Positions 16,805-25,281 are shown, counted from the first letter of the stretch. The stretch: 64,000 bases of DNA from Trinickia violacea (GCF_005280735.1 NZ_CP040077.1:4092001-4156000), one strand, 5' to 3'. Notes: generated from the letters alone by a model not told the origin. Numbers and translations: made by a program.

Positions 16805-18055
16805 TCAGGCCGACAACGTCACGCGCGCAAAACGGCGCTTACCGACCTGCACGACGTATTCGCCGGCTTCGACCTTGATCCCCTTGTCGGAGACGGTCGT
16901 GCCGTCGATCTTCACCCCACCCTGTTCGATGTTGCGCAGCGCTTCGCTCGTCGACGGCACAAGACCCGCTTGCTTGAGCAGCTGCCCGATGGCGAGCGGC
17001 GCGCCGGTAAGGGTCACCGAAGGAATATCGTCCGGCACACCACCCTTCGCGCGGTGGTTGAAATCTTCGAGCGCGCGCTCGGCATCGGCTTGCGAATGGA
17101 AACGCGCGACGATCTCCTGCGCGAGCAGCACCTTGAAGTCGCGCGGATTACGCCCTTGTTCGGTTTCGCGCTGGAATTGCGTGATCTCGTCGAGCGGACG
17201 GAACGACAGCAGCTCGAAGTAGCGCCACATCAGCACGTCCGAGATGCTCATGAGCTTGCCGAACATGTCGGTGGGCTTCTCGCTGATGCCGACGTAGTTG
17301 TTCTTCGACTTCGACATCTTCTCGACGCCGTCGAGCCCTTCGAGCAGCGGCATCGTCAAGATGCACTGCTGTTCCTGCCCGTACTGCTTCTGGAGTTCGC
17401 GGCCGACCAGCAGGTTGAACTTCTGATCGGTTCCGCCGAGTTCGAGATCGGCATTGAGCGCGACCGAGTCGTAGCCCTGCATCAGCGGGTAGAGGAATTC
17501 GTGAATCGAGATCGGCACGCCGCCCTGGAAGCGCTTCGTGAAATCTTCGCGCTCGAGAATACGCGCGACCGTGTAGCGCGACGCGAGCTTGATCATGCCG
17601 TCGGCGCCGAGCGGCATCGACCATTCGCTGTTGTAGCGGATCTCGGTCTTCTCGCGATCGAGCACGAGCGCGGCTTGCTCGAAATAGGTCTTCGCGTTCG
17701 ACTCGATCTGCTCGCGCGTGAGCGGCGGACGCGTCGCGTTGCGGCCCGACGGATCGCCGATCAGCGACGTGAAATCGCCGATCAGGAAGATCACCGTGTG
17801 CCCGAGGTCCTGCAGCTGGCGCATCTTGTTCAGCACGACGGTGTGGCCGATGTGAATATCGGGCGCGGTCGGATCGAGCCCGAGCTTGATACGCAGCGGC
17901 GTGCTGGTCGCCGCGCTCTTCGCGAGCTTCTGCGCGAACTCCTCTTCGATCAGCAGTTCATCGACGCCGCGCTTGGTAACGTCCAGCGCGTGACGGACCT
18001 CGTCGGTGATCGGAAATGGCGAGGCAGGCTTGGCGGAGGTGGACTCGGTGCTCAT
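16805..18055 (-). CDS. tyrS: Tyrosyl-tRNA synthetase
   Basis: Class I synthetase that charges tRNA-Tyr. The HIGH motif is APDIHIGHTVVLNK (about residue 56) and the KMSKS loop is VEKMSKSKNNYVG (about residue 240). A C-terminal S4-like RNA-binding domain is present (GGVKIDGTTVSDKGIKV). ATG 18055 (MSTESTSAKPASPF) gives 416 residues, in line with the family; the open frame from 18172 adds an unrelated stretch. Divergent from anmK across 190 bases. Confidence 0.97.
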   Translation of the reverse strand: MSTESTSAKPASPFPITDEVRHALDVTKRGVDELLIEEEFAQKLAKSAATSTPLRIKLGLDPTAPDIHIGHTVVLNKMRQLQDLGHTVIFLIGDFTSLIGDPSGRNATRPPLTREQIESNAKTYFEQAALVLDREKTEIRYNSEWSMPLGADGMIKLASRYTVARILEREDFTKRFQGGVPISIHEFLYPLMQGYDSVALNADLELGGTDQKFNLLVGRELQKQYGQEQQCILTMPLLEGLDGVEKMSKSKNNYVGISEKPTDMFGKLMSISDVLMWRYFELLSFRPLDEITQFQRETEQGRNPRDFKVLLAQEIVARFHSQADAERALEDFNHRAKGGVPDDIPSVTLTGAPLAIGQLLKQAGLVPSTSEALRNIEQGGVKIDGTTVSDKGIKVEAGEYVVQVGKRRFARVTLSA

Positions 18056-18180
18056 CTTTGAACAGGTAATCGGGACGTTGCAAAAACCAGGATTGTCCCA
18101 TATCTGGCGGCTGCCCCCTTCGTCCACGCTTAACGATTGCCGCGCTAACCAGGATAATCTGACGCAAGCCAACGGCAGGC

Positions 18181-18217
18181 GGCGGCGGCGGACGGCTACG
18201 AACCGTCTGCTGCCGCC
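18181..18217 (+). repeat. GC-rich hairpin in the anmK leader
   Basis: GGCGGC (18181-18186) can pair with GCCGCC (18212-18217), and GACGG (18191-18195) with CCGTC (18203-18207). The hairpin ends about 30 bases before the GTG start of anmK; no T-run follows. Confidence 0.4.
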
Positions 18218-18246
18218 GCGGCGACAACGATAGACAGGAGCGAAAC

Positions 18247-19407
18247 GTGGCGCACAGCACGGTCAAGAACCCCGCGGACGGCGTGTATTTCGGGCTGATG
18301 TCCGGCACCAGCATGGATGGCGTGGACGGCGTCGCGGTCCGATTCGAGGCAGACAAACCGCCAGTCGTGCTGGCGGAAGCGTTCGTCGGCTTCGCCGAGG
18401 GGCTGCGCGAGGCGCTCTTCGCGCTCCAGCAACCGGGCGAGAACGAGATCGAACGCGAGGCGCTTGCCGCCTCGGCGCTTGCTGCGCGCTACGCGGTCTG
18501 CTGCCACGAGTTGCTGCGCACAGCACGCCTCTCGCCACAGCAAGTGCGCGCGATCGGCGCGCATGGGCAGACAATTCGCCATCGGCCGGAGAAAGGCTAC
18601 ACACGCCAGATCAACAACCCGGCGCTGCTTGCGGAGATGACCCATATCGACGTCGTTGCCGACTTCCGCAGCCGCGACGTCGCCGCGGGTGGTCAGGGCG
18701 CACCGCTCGTGCCTGCGTTCCACGCGACGATCTTCGGCGCGGCGGATGAAACGCGGGTCGTCTGCAATCTCGGCGGTATCAGCAACATCACGATCCTCCC
18801 GGCCGGCAGCGGCCAGGGTGGCGCAGTCAACGTGCGAGGGTTCGATTGCGGTCCGGCCAATGTGCTGCTCGACGAATGGGCGCATCGGCATTTGGGCACG
18901 CCCTTCGACGAAGGCGGGCGGCTGGCGGCAAGCGGAAACGTGAACCAACCGCTCTTGAACGCGCTTCTGGACGAACCTTTCTTTGAAGCCGCACCGCCGA
19001 AAAGCACGGGCCGCGACCTGTTCAACGCGCAGTGGCTCGACGCCAAGCTAAGCAGCTTCGAGTCGGTCAGCCCGGCCGACGTGCAAGCCACGCTCGCGGC
19101 GCTCACGGCGACGACAGTCGCACGCGAAATCGAACGTCATGCGTCGGACTGTCGGGCGGTCTACGTTTGTGGAGGTGGCGCGCGCAATCCCGAACTGATG
19201 AAGGCGCTCGAAACCGCCCTCACGCAAAGCGGTGTCTGCGGCGTACCGGTAAAAACGACGGATGCGCTCGGCGTGCCGCCGCATCATGTGGAAGCGCTCG
19301 CGTTCGCGTGGCTCGCGATGCGCTGCGTGGACCGTGCGCCGGGCAACCTGCCGACGGTCACGGGCGCCTCCGGCGACCGCGTGCTCGGTGCGATCTACCC
19401 GCGCTAA
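18247..19407 (+). CDS. anmK: Anhydro-N-acetylmuramic acid kinase
   Basis: Phosphorylates and opens 1,6-anhydro-MurNAc released from the cell wall, giving MurNAc-6-phosphate for peptidoglycan recycling. The phosphate loop GLMSGTSMDGVDGVAV (residues 15-30), the HGQTIRHRP block (about 99-107), the NLGGISNIT motif and the C-terminal VCGGGARNPELM are all present. 386 residues. The start codon is GTG, supported by ACAGGAG about 7 bases upstream and by the family N-terminus. It converges on erpA through a shared terminator. Confidence 0.97.
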   Translation: MAHSTVKNPADGVYFGLMSGTSMDGVDGVAVRFEADKPPVVLAEAFVGFAEGLREALFALQQPGENEIEREALAASALAARYAVCCHELLRTARLSPQQVRAIGAHGQTIRHRPEKGYTRQINNPALLAEMTHIDVVADFRSRDVAAGGQGAPLVPAFHATIFGAADETRVVCNLGGISNITILPAGSGQGGAVNVRGFDCGPANVLLDEWAHRHLGTPFDEGGRLAASGNVNQPLLNALLDEPFFEAAPPKSTGRDLFNAQWLDAKLSSFESVSPADVQATLAALTATTVAREIERHASDCRAVYVCGGGARNPELMKALETALTQSGVCGVPVKTTDALGVPPHHVEALAFAWLAMRCVDRAPGNLPTVTGASGDRVLGAIYPR

Positions 19408-19421
19408 ACCCGCCAGCAACG

Positions 19422-19451
19422 AAAAAACGGGGCTTGTTGCCCCGTTTTCTT
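19422..19451. terminator. Bidirectional intrinsic terminator between anmK and erpA
   Basis: AAAACGGGGC (19424-19433) pairs with GCCCCGTTTT (19439-19448) around a 5-base loop; six A on one side and four T on the other. Confidence 0.9.
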
Positions 19452-19494
19452 GCCCGGCTTCCGGCTCAAGCCGGCAAGCAGACGTCCCGATCTA

Positions 19495-19860
19495 TCAGAC
19501 CGAGAACGACGAGCCGCAACCGCAAGTCGTTGTCGCGTTCGGATTCTTGATCACGAACTGCGCGCCGTTGATGTCGTCCTTATAGTCGATCTCGGCGCCA
19601 ACCAGGTACTGATAGCTCATCGAATCGATCAGCAACTGGACGCCGCCCTTGTTCATCACGGTGTCGTCTTCGTTGATGGCCTCATCGAACGTAAAACCGT
19701 ACTGAAAGCCGGAGCAGCCGCCACCCTGCACGAACACGCGCAGTTTCAGGTCGGGATTGCCTTCCTCGTCGATCAGTTGCTTGACCTTATCGGCCGCGGC
19801 GTCGGTAAAGACGAAGGGACTCGGCATCTCGGTCACGGGGGTGTCGGTGACAGCGTTCAT
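19495..19860 (-). CDS. erpA: Iron-sulfur cluster insertion protein ErpA
   Basis: A-type carrier that delivers 4Fe-4S clusters to apoproteins such as IspG. The three cluster-binding cysteines are C49 in QGGGCSGFQYGF and C113/C115 in TTCGCGSSFSV at the C-terminus. 121 residues. The N-terminal extension MNAVTDTPVTEMPSP precedes the usual FTDAAADKVKQLI start. It sits downstream of rplM-rpsI but is separated from them by a terminator, so it probably has its own promoter. Confidence 0.96.
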   Translation of the reverse strand: MNAVTDTPVTEMPSPFVFTDAAADKVKQLIDEEGNPDLKLRVFVQGGGCSGFQYGFTFDEAINEDDTVMNKGGVQLLIDSMSYQYLVGAEIDYKDDINGAQFVIKNPNATTTCGCGSSFSV

Positions 19861-19984
19861 TCGAACTCTCCAAAAAAGCTTCTAGGCGCTATTGTAGGGC
19901 TGATCTCGATATCGTGCCGAAGTCCATGAAATCAATAGGTTCTTAGCACTGAGCTGCGCCTCGGGCCGCGTCCGGCCACCCATG

Positions 19985-20023
19985 AAAAAAGCCGCCAGGC
20001 GCATACGCGCTGGCGGCTTTTTC
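19985..20023 (-). terminator. Intrinsic terminator of the rplM-rpsI operon
   Basis: A perfect stem of 13 bp, AAAAAGCCGCCAG with CTGGCGGCTTTTT, around 11 bases. The A-run at 19985-19990 gives the U-tract for the minus-strand operon; the hairpin would also work in the plus direction. Confidence 0.88.
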
Positions 20024-20066
20024 GTACAACCGTCGCACCCGTTGAACCGGTGCAACGCCAAAGCGA

Positions 20067-20459
20067 TTAACGCTTCGAGAACTGCTTACGGCGGCGTGCC
20101 TTGTGGAAGCCGACCTTCTTACGCTCGACTTCACGTGCATCACGCGTCACGAAGCCGGCGTTCGACAGTTGCGACTTCAGCGTGGCGTCGTAGTCCATCA
20201 GCGCGCGGGTGATGCCGTGGCGAACCGCACCGGCTTGACCCGTTTCACCGCCGCCCGTCACGTTGACTTTGATGTCGAACGTCGTAGCGTGGTTCGTGAG
20301 CTCCAGCGGCTGGCGCACGATCATCAGCGACGTTTCGCGCGAGAAGTAGTCGGCGATGGGCTTGCCGTTGACGACGATGTCGCCCTTGCCTGCCTTGATG
20401 AAGACACGAGCGACTGCGCTCTTGCGGCGGCCCGTACCGTAGTTCCAATTACCGATCAT
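20067..20459 (-). CDS. rpsI: 30S ribosomal protein S9
   Basis: Small-subunit protein whose C-terminal tail reaches the P-site tRNA. GTGRRKSAVARVF near the N-terminus, KGDIVVNGKP and the basic C-terminus KVGFHKARRRKQFSKR are diagnostic. 130 residues, exactly the E. coli length. Cotranscribed with rplM, 11 bases upstream. Confidence 0.98.
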   Translation of the reverse strand: MIGNWNYGTGRRKSAVARVFIKAGKGDIVVNGKPIADYFSRETSLMIVRQPLELTNHATTFDIKVNVTGGGETGQAGAVRHGITRALMDYDATLKSQLSNAGFVTRDAREVERKKVGFHKARRRKQFSKR

Positions 20460-20470
20460 GTGGGCTCCCC

Positions 20471-20899
20471 TTAGATCTCGAGCGCCTTCGGCTGTTGAGC
20501 CGAGTGCGGATGCGTGGCTTCGGCGTAGACCTTCAGCTTCTTGATCATCGCGTAGCCGAGCGGGCCCTTCGGCAGCATGCCCTTGACCGCCTTCTCGAGC
20601 GCGCGGCCCGGGAAGCGTTCTTGCATCTTGCCGAACGTCGTTTCATAGATGCCGCCCGGGTAGCCCGAGTGACGGTAGTACTTCTTATCCAAGGTCTTGT
20701 TGCCCGTGACCTTCAGCTTGCCGGCGTTGATAACGATGATGAAATCACCGGTGTCGACGTGCGGGGTGAACTCAGGCTTATGCTTGCCGCGAAGACGGCG
20801 TGCCACTTCGCTGGCGACACGGCCGAGAACCTTATCCGTCGCGTCAATCACGTACCATTCGCGCGTCACCTCATGGGCTTTTGCGGAAAACGTCTTCAT
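20471..20899 (-). CDS. rplM: 50S ribosomal protein L13
   Basis: Early-assembly large-subunit protein. MKTFSAKAHEVTREWYVIDATDK is the conserved N-terminus, so ATG 20899 is chosen over the longer frame from 21001; this gives 142 residues, as in E. coli. GKHKPEFTPHVDTGD, NKTLDKKYYRHSGYPGG and AVKGMLPKGPLG are family blocks. First gene of the rplM-rpsI operon, with a strong promoter about 115 bases upstream. Confidence 0.98.
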   Translation of the reverse strand: MKTFSAKAHEVTREWYVIDATDKVLGRVASEVARRLRGKHKPEFTPHVDTGDFIIVINAGKLKVTGNKTLDKKYYRHSGYPGGIYETTFGKMQERFPGRALEKAVKGMLPKGPLGYAMIKKLKVYAEATHPHSAQQPKALEI

Positions 20900-21020
20900 G
20901 ATCGATCCAAATAAAAATGCTGTGCCCTGTGTTTTTTTCCTGCTTGAGTTGGCGCATCGAGGCGTCGGTGCAGGCTCTCCCTGTTCTTCTTCCGCGGGCA
21001 TAGATGCGGAAAAGCCTTGA

Positions 21021-21050
21021 ATTATAAATGAAATTCCGCGCGCGAGTCAA
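21021..21050 (-). promoter_or_regulatory. Sigma-70 promoter of rplM-rpsI
   Basis: On the minus strand TTGACT (21045-21050) and a perfect TATAAT (21021-21026) are 18 bases apart. The predicted start near 21014 leaves a leader of about 115 bases. The remainder of the 20900-21307 gap shows no other gene or clear structure. Confidence 0.8.
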
Positions 21051-21307
21051 AAATTCCCACGGCGCTCCAAGTTACCCGTGCCGCAGGCGGCAAATCGCGC
21101 TCGCCGGCGCAGTGCATCGGGGTTTCGCGTGCCCAAGCGTGGCCGTCGCGCCGATAAGCCGCAGTCTCTTTTGAGACGCCCTTCAAGCGACCTGGGTTAA
21201 AGTCGAACCTTTCAAAAAAATTTCAGAAATGCTCCCCGCGCGGCAAGACGGCTTGGCGTCAGGCCCCGCGACGCGGTATTCGTCGTGCCAAGCGAAGGAA
21301 ATCGACA

Positions 21308-21739
21308 ATGAAGAAATGCCTCACCGCTGCTGTTATGACCCTCGCACTGCTGAGCGCATCGGCCGCGTCCGCCTACAGCCAAAGGTGCACGGTCAAAATC
21401 CACGCGCTTCAGGCGCAAATCGACGCCGCCAAGCAAGCAGGCAATACCAACCGGGTCGCCGGGCTGCAACGGGCATTGAAGCAGACCAAGGCCAAATGCA
21501 CGGACGAGGCCCAGTACACGCGCGCCGAACGCAAGGCGCGCAATGGCCAGAAAGACGTGATCAAAGCGCAGAACGAACTCGATAGCGCAAGGCACCAACT
21601 ACAGGAGGCGACGGCCGGCGGCGACACCGAGAAGATAGGCAAGGCGCAAGACAAAGTAGCGGAGAAGGAGCACGCGCTGCGCGAGAAGATGGATGACTTG
21701 CGCGCCGCGCAGGCGAATCTCGCGGCCATCAAGGGCTGA
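21308..21739 (+). CDS. DUF1090 domain-containing secreted/periplasmic protein
   Basis: 143 residues with a signal peptide (MKKCLTAAVMTLALLSASAASA, cleavage after about residue 22). The mature part is highly charged and helical. It follows the DUF1090 pattern known from E. coli YqjC: C-x-x-K-IHALQAQI-x-AAKQAGNTNRVAGLQRAL and a second cysteine in AKCTD, then a coiled-coil-like tail from about residue 75 (KAQNELDSARHQLQEA). Function is unknown; the two cysteines could form a disulfide. It is a monocistronic gene. Confidence 0.85.
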   Translation: MKKCLTAAVMTLALLSASAASAYSQRCTVKIHALQAQIDAAKQAGNTNRVAGLQRALKQTKAKCTDEAQYTRAERKARNGQKDVIKAQNELDSARHQLQEATAGGDTEKIGKAQDKVAEKEHALREKMDDLRAAQANLAAIKG

Positions 21740-21822
21740 GTCTTCTCGCCACCGCCACGCGCTGACGCCGATTCGGCCAAAGGCCGGACGCGCATCGGTA
21801 AATCAAACTGCATTGAACAGAC

Positions 21823-21914
21823 GAAAAAAAGCCCGAACGCTCGGTTCGGGCTTAATCCACCTAAGGAGGAGGGTGGAGGAGACATGCGGAGATTGCCGAA
21901 CAACGACAACCAAT
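21823..21914 (-). ncRNA. Predicted small RNA with two anti-Shine-Dalgarno motifs
   Basis: No coding gene explains this stretch. On the minus strand there is a -35 TTGCGT, a 17-base spacer and a perfect -10 TATAAT, placing the start near 21914. About 60 bases later a 9-bp perfect hairpin (AGCCCGAAC, loop of 5, GTTCGGGCT) is followed by seven U, a textbook intrinsic terminator. The transcript would be about 90 bases. Its middle carries CUCCUCC twice (complement of 21863-21873 and 21875-21881), able to pair with GGAGGAG-type ribosome sites. Promoter, terminator and motif all agree on this strand; expression is inferred. Confidence 0.72.
21830..21852 (-). terminator. Intrinsic terminator of the predicted small RNA
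   Basis: Stem AGCCCGAAC/GTTCGGGCT, loop of 5 bases. The minus-strand U-tract comes from A21824-A21830, whereas the plus strand has only two T after the stem, so the terminator belongs to a minus-strand transcript and not to the DUF1090 gene. Confidence 0.82.
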
Positions 21915-21921
21915 GAGTCGC

Positions 21922-21950
21922 ATTATACGAACGCACTTTTTGCGACGCAA
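21922..21950 (-). promoter_or_regulatory. Near-consensus sigma-70 promoter of the predicted small RNA
   Basis: TTGCGT (21945-21950), 17-base spacer, TATAAT (21922-21927), read on the minus strand. Confidence 0.75.
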
Positions 21951-22248
21951 GAAGATTTATATTGCGAAATATAACTTCATAATGTGAAATAAAGAAAGAG
22001 GCACTCAAACTCGAGAAATACTGTTAAAAATCAATAGCGTAGAAGATTTCCCCGCAAGCATGGCACCGCGAAGACTAGAGCAAAACCCCTAACGAGAGCG
22101 GGGAATCCCTAAAGAATTCCGGAAGGATGCCGAGCAACATCGACCCTCACCGTCAAGACTATGGCTTTCGCTTAGATCGCGGCGGGCGTCGCGCATGGCA
22201 GCGGGCTACAATGCCTGTCTCGAATTACCGATTTGCTGGAGTGCAAGC
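21951..22248. other. AT-rich intergenic stretch upstream of osmC
   Basis: About 300 bases without a gene; 21950-22090 is markedly richer in A+T than the rest of the window. A TACAAT-like -10 at about 22206 could serve the OsmC gene. No repeat or mobile-element remnant was recognised. Confidence 0.5.
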
Positions 22249-22671
22249 ATGGAATGCAAAGTAAGCTGGATGGGCCAGGACGGCATGTCGTTCGCCGCGG
22301 AAACCGGCAGCGGCCATCTCGTCGCGATGGACGGCGCGCCCGAGGGCGGTGGCCGCAATCTCGCGCCGCGGCCGATGGAAATGGTCCTGCTCGGCACCGG
22401 CGGCTGCACCGCTTACGACGTCGTGATGATCCTCAAGAAAAGCCGCCAGGACATCTCCGGCTGCTCGGTCACGCTCAAGGCCGAGCGCGCGAGCGAAGAC
22501 CCGAAGGTCTTCACGAAGATCCACTTTCACTTCACCGTCACGGGCAAGAACCTGAATCCGTCGACTGTCGAGCGCGCGATCAACCTGTCGCACGACAAGT
22601 ACTGCTCGGCGTCGATCATGATGGCAAAGACGGCCGAACTCACGCATTCGTTCGATATCGTCGCCGACTGA
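22249..22671 (+). CDS. OsmC family protein (YhfA-like)
   Basis: 140-residue OsmC/Ohr-fold protein. The two conserved thiol positions are C53 in LGTGGCTAYDVVMIL and C119 in HDKYCSASIMM, which in characterised members form the peroxide-reducing pair. The N-terminus MECKVSWMGQDGMSF and the internal order match the YhfA subgroup and not the organic-hydroperoxide OhrA group. ATG 22249 is chosen from this homology; the frame is open from 22195. It shares a terminator with rnpB. Confidence 0.9.
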   Translation: MECKVSWMGQDGMSFAAETGSGHLVAMDGAPEGGGRNLAPRPMEMVLLGTGGCTAYDVVMILKKSRQDISGCSVTLKAERASEDPKVFTKIHFHFTVTGKNLNPSTVERAINLSHDKYCSASIMMAKTAELTHSFDIVAD

Positions 22672-22690
22672 GCACGGCTGCGCGGGGCGT

Positions 22691-22722
22691 AAAAGCCGGC
22701 GTCGCAATCGACGCCGGCTTTT
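22691..22722. terminator. Bidirectional intrinsic terminator between osmC and rnpB
   Basis: A perfect 14-bp stem, AAAAGCCGGCGTCG with CGACGCCGGCTTTT, around the loop CAAT. Confidence 0.93.
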
Positions 22723-22733
22723 CTATTAGAGCG

Positions 22734-23150
<417 letters not shown>

Positions 23151-23223
23151 GCCGCGATTTTATCATGCTGGATTGGCGCGCCCCTTCGCCGCAGACCGAC
23201 GGCGATGCCGGCAGCATCGCCGC

Positions 23224-24033
23224 TCAGCGCGCGCGGCGGCCTGAGCGGAACACTTGCTTGTCGTCGTAGAACGCGGGGTCGTCGTTGGCAGGCCACCAGC
23301 CCGGAATGCCGAGCACGGGCAGCGGCGCGAACATCCGGCTGGCCAGCGGCTCGCGCTCGATCGATGCGCTAGTCGTCTCGTCGAGTAACGCACGTTGCTG
23401 CGCGTCGGACCACGAGAAGTATTCATTCGGCACTTCGACGATCCAGGCGTGTCCGGTGCACGCCTTGTATGGCGCGATCAGCTTTTCCAGCAGCGCATGG
23501 CCGAACGAGCGAACCTCGCAGCGCTCGCCCCACGCTGAACGATTCTCGACCAGCAATGTGTGCCAATCGAAGTTGCGTAATGCTTCGGCAAGCGACGGAT
23601 CGGCCGTCGCGAACAGCAGCGCGTTTTCGTCGAACAAAGTGAGGGTGTCGCGCACCCCGCCGCGCGTCGGGCCGATGCCCAGCTCGTCGATCGCCTCCGA
23701 CTGCCGCGCATTCAGCGCCGCCTTGATGCGCGGAAACGTGAACCACATCAGCGCGTTGAAAAAGTCGTGCAGGTTGCGCCGGGTCGGCACGCAGCCTGTT
23801 GCGCCGATATGCGCCTCGTAGGCCGCGCCCGGCGGAAGGTCGTCCTGCGCGATAAAGGCCAGCGGCTTGCCGCGGCCAGTCGTCTGGCCGCTTGCGCAGG
23901 CGTCGCGATTGAGTTCGGCGAGATAGGCGGCTTCGCTCTCGAGCGCGGCTCGCTGCCAGCGCGCGCCGCGCTCGGCAAACGGCGCAAACCACGGCCTGGA
24001 CCAATCGATGCGCTCGAAACTCGAGACGCTCAA
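23224..24033 (-). CDS. DUF3025 domain-containing protein
   Basis: 269 residues, function unknown. The DUF3025 blocks are visible: IDWSRPWFAPFAERG at the N-terminus, FIAQDDLPPGAAYEAHIGATGCVPTR, then NLHDFFNALMWFTFPRIKAALN and DENALLF. No signal peptide or membrane segment is visible. The best start is TTG at 24033, which overlaps the pyrC stop (TTGA), because the domain begins within a few residues of it and no ATG or GTG lies between. This implies translational coupling to pyrC. The longer frame from 24285 is an out-of-frame shadow of pyrC. Confidence 0.85.
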   Translation of the reverse strand: MSVSSFERIDWSRPWFAPFAERGARWQRAALESEAAYLAELNRDACASGQTTGRGKPLAFIAQDDLPPGAAYEAHIGATGCVPTRRNLHDFFNALMWFTFPRIKAALNARQSEAIDELGIGPTRGGVRDTLTLFDENALLFATADPSLAEALRNFDWHTLLVENRSAWGERCEVRSFGHALLEKLIAPYKACTGHAWIVEVPNEYFSWSDAQQRALLDETTSASIEREPLASRMFAPLPVLGIPGWWPANDDPAFYDDKQVFRSGRRAR

Positions 24034-25118
24034 ACCAGTCGCCAGCCGATTTCCTCGCCGCCGCGCAGCGGCACCACCGGCGCGCCCCCTGCCTCGATCT
24101 CGGCGGGCAGCGTCCACGTCTCGCGGCGCAGCGTCACCCGTTCTTCGCTTCGGGGCAGCCCGTAAAAGTCCGCGCCGAAGAAGCTCGCGAAGCCTTCGAG
24201 CTTGTCGAGCGCGCCCGCCTCGTCGAACGCTTGCGCGTAAAGTTCGAGCGCATGGAGCGCCGTGTAGCAACCCGCGCAGCCGCACGCGTGCTCTTTCAGG
24301 CCCTTCGGGTGCGGCGCGCTGTCGGTGCCGAGGAAGAAGCGCGGATTGCCCGAGGTCGCCGCCTCGACGAGCGCCACACGATGCGTCTCGCGCTTCAGCA
24401 CAGGCAGGCAGTAGTAATGCGGACGGATGCCGCCCTGGAAAATCGCGTTGCGATTGAAGAGCAGATGGTGCGCCGTAATCGTCGCGCCCAACAGTCCGGG
24501 CGCGACACCGGCATCGCGCACGTAGTCGGCGGCGTCCTTCGTCGTGATGTGCTCGAAGACGACCTTGAGCGCCGGGAAGTCTCGGCGCAACGGCGTCATC
24601 ACGCGGTCAATGAAGACCTTCTCGCGATCGAACAAGTCGATGGCCGGGTCCGTCACCTCGCCATGAATCAAAAGCGGCATGCCGGCTTCCTGCATCGCCT
24701 CGAGCGTCTTCGCGCATTTCAGGAGGTTCGTCACGCCGGCGTCCGAATTGGTCGTGGCGCCCGCCGGGTAAAGCTTCACGCCGTGCACGAAGCCGCTTTC
24801 GCGCGCGCGCCGAATCTCGTCGGGAGGCGTGTTGTCGGTGAGATAGAGCGTCATCAGCGGCTCGAACTTTGCGCCGGCCGGCAGCGCGGCCAGAATGCGC
24901 TCGCGATACGCCTGCGCCTGCTCCGTCGTCGTCACGGGCGGCTTCAGATTCGGCATGATGATCGCGCGGCCGAACTGGCGGGCCGTGTGCGGCAGCACGG
25001 CCGCGAGCATCGCGCCGTCGCGCACGTGCAGGTGCCAGTCGTCGGGACGGGCAAAGGTGAGCGTGTCTTGCGCGGCGCCGGCAGACGCGGCGATGGAAGA
25101 AGGAATGGAAGCAGTCAT
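24030..25118 (-). CDS. pyrC: Dihydroorotase
   Basis: Cyclises carbamoyl-aspartate to dihydroorotate in pyrimidine synthesis. 362 residues of the type II (E. coli-like) group. Zinc ligands are in RPDDWHLHVRDGAML (His pair near residue 29-31), the carboxylated Lys in HGVKLYPAGATTNSD, LLIHGEV, VFEHITTKDAADYV, and the catalytic Asp in FLGTDSAPHP. The N-terminus has about 15 extra Ala/Ser-rich residues (MTASIPSSIAASAGAAQ) before the domain. Confidence 0.97.
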   Translation of the reverse strand: MTASIPSSIAASAGAAQDTLTFARPDDWHLHVRDGAMLAAVLPHTARQFGRAIIMPNLKPPVTTTEQAQAYRERILAALPAGAKFEPLMTLYLTDNTPPDEIRRARESGFVHGVKLYPAGATTNSDAGVTNLLKCAKTLEAMQEAGMPLLIHGEVTDPAIDLFDREKVFIDRVMTPLRRDFPALKVVFEHITTKDAADYVRDAGVAPGLLGATITAHHLLFNRNAIFQGGIRPHYYCLPVLKRETHRVALVEAATSGNPRFFLGTDSAPHPKGLKEHACGCAGCYTALHALELYAQAFDEAGALDKLEGFASFFGADFYGLPRSEERVTLRRETWTLPAEIEAGGAPVVPLRGGEEIGWRLV

Positions 25119-25261
25119 GGCGAGGGAATAACGAGAGTGGCAAGCGCAGCGCCCCTAGCGCAACAAGCCTTGCGCGAATAACCCGGCCGGCAACGTGGAA
25201 AAACTGCAACGCGCGCGCCGCGACACCGGGAAATTCGCTTTTGGCCGCTTGGGGCTCGGTG

Positions 25262-25281
25262 ATATGCTTTAAAAAACATAT
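25262..25281. promoter_or_regulatory. AT-rich near-palindrome between pyrC and the amidotransferase gene
   Basis: ATATG (25262-25266) and CATAT (25277-25281) flank CTTTAAAAAA in a GC-rich setting between divergent genes. It overlaps the likely promoter region of either gene. Confidence 0.35.

Noticed and set aside
21884..21916. Tiny plus-strand frame MRRLPNNDNQ preceded by GGAGGAG
   Set aside because: The strong GGAGGAG stretches are better explained as the complement of the small RNA's anti-SD motifs; there is no plus-strand promoter, and only ten codons. Not fully excluded.
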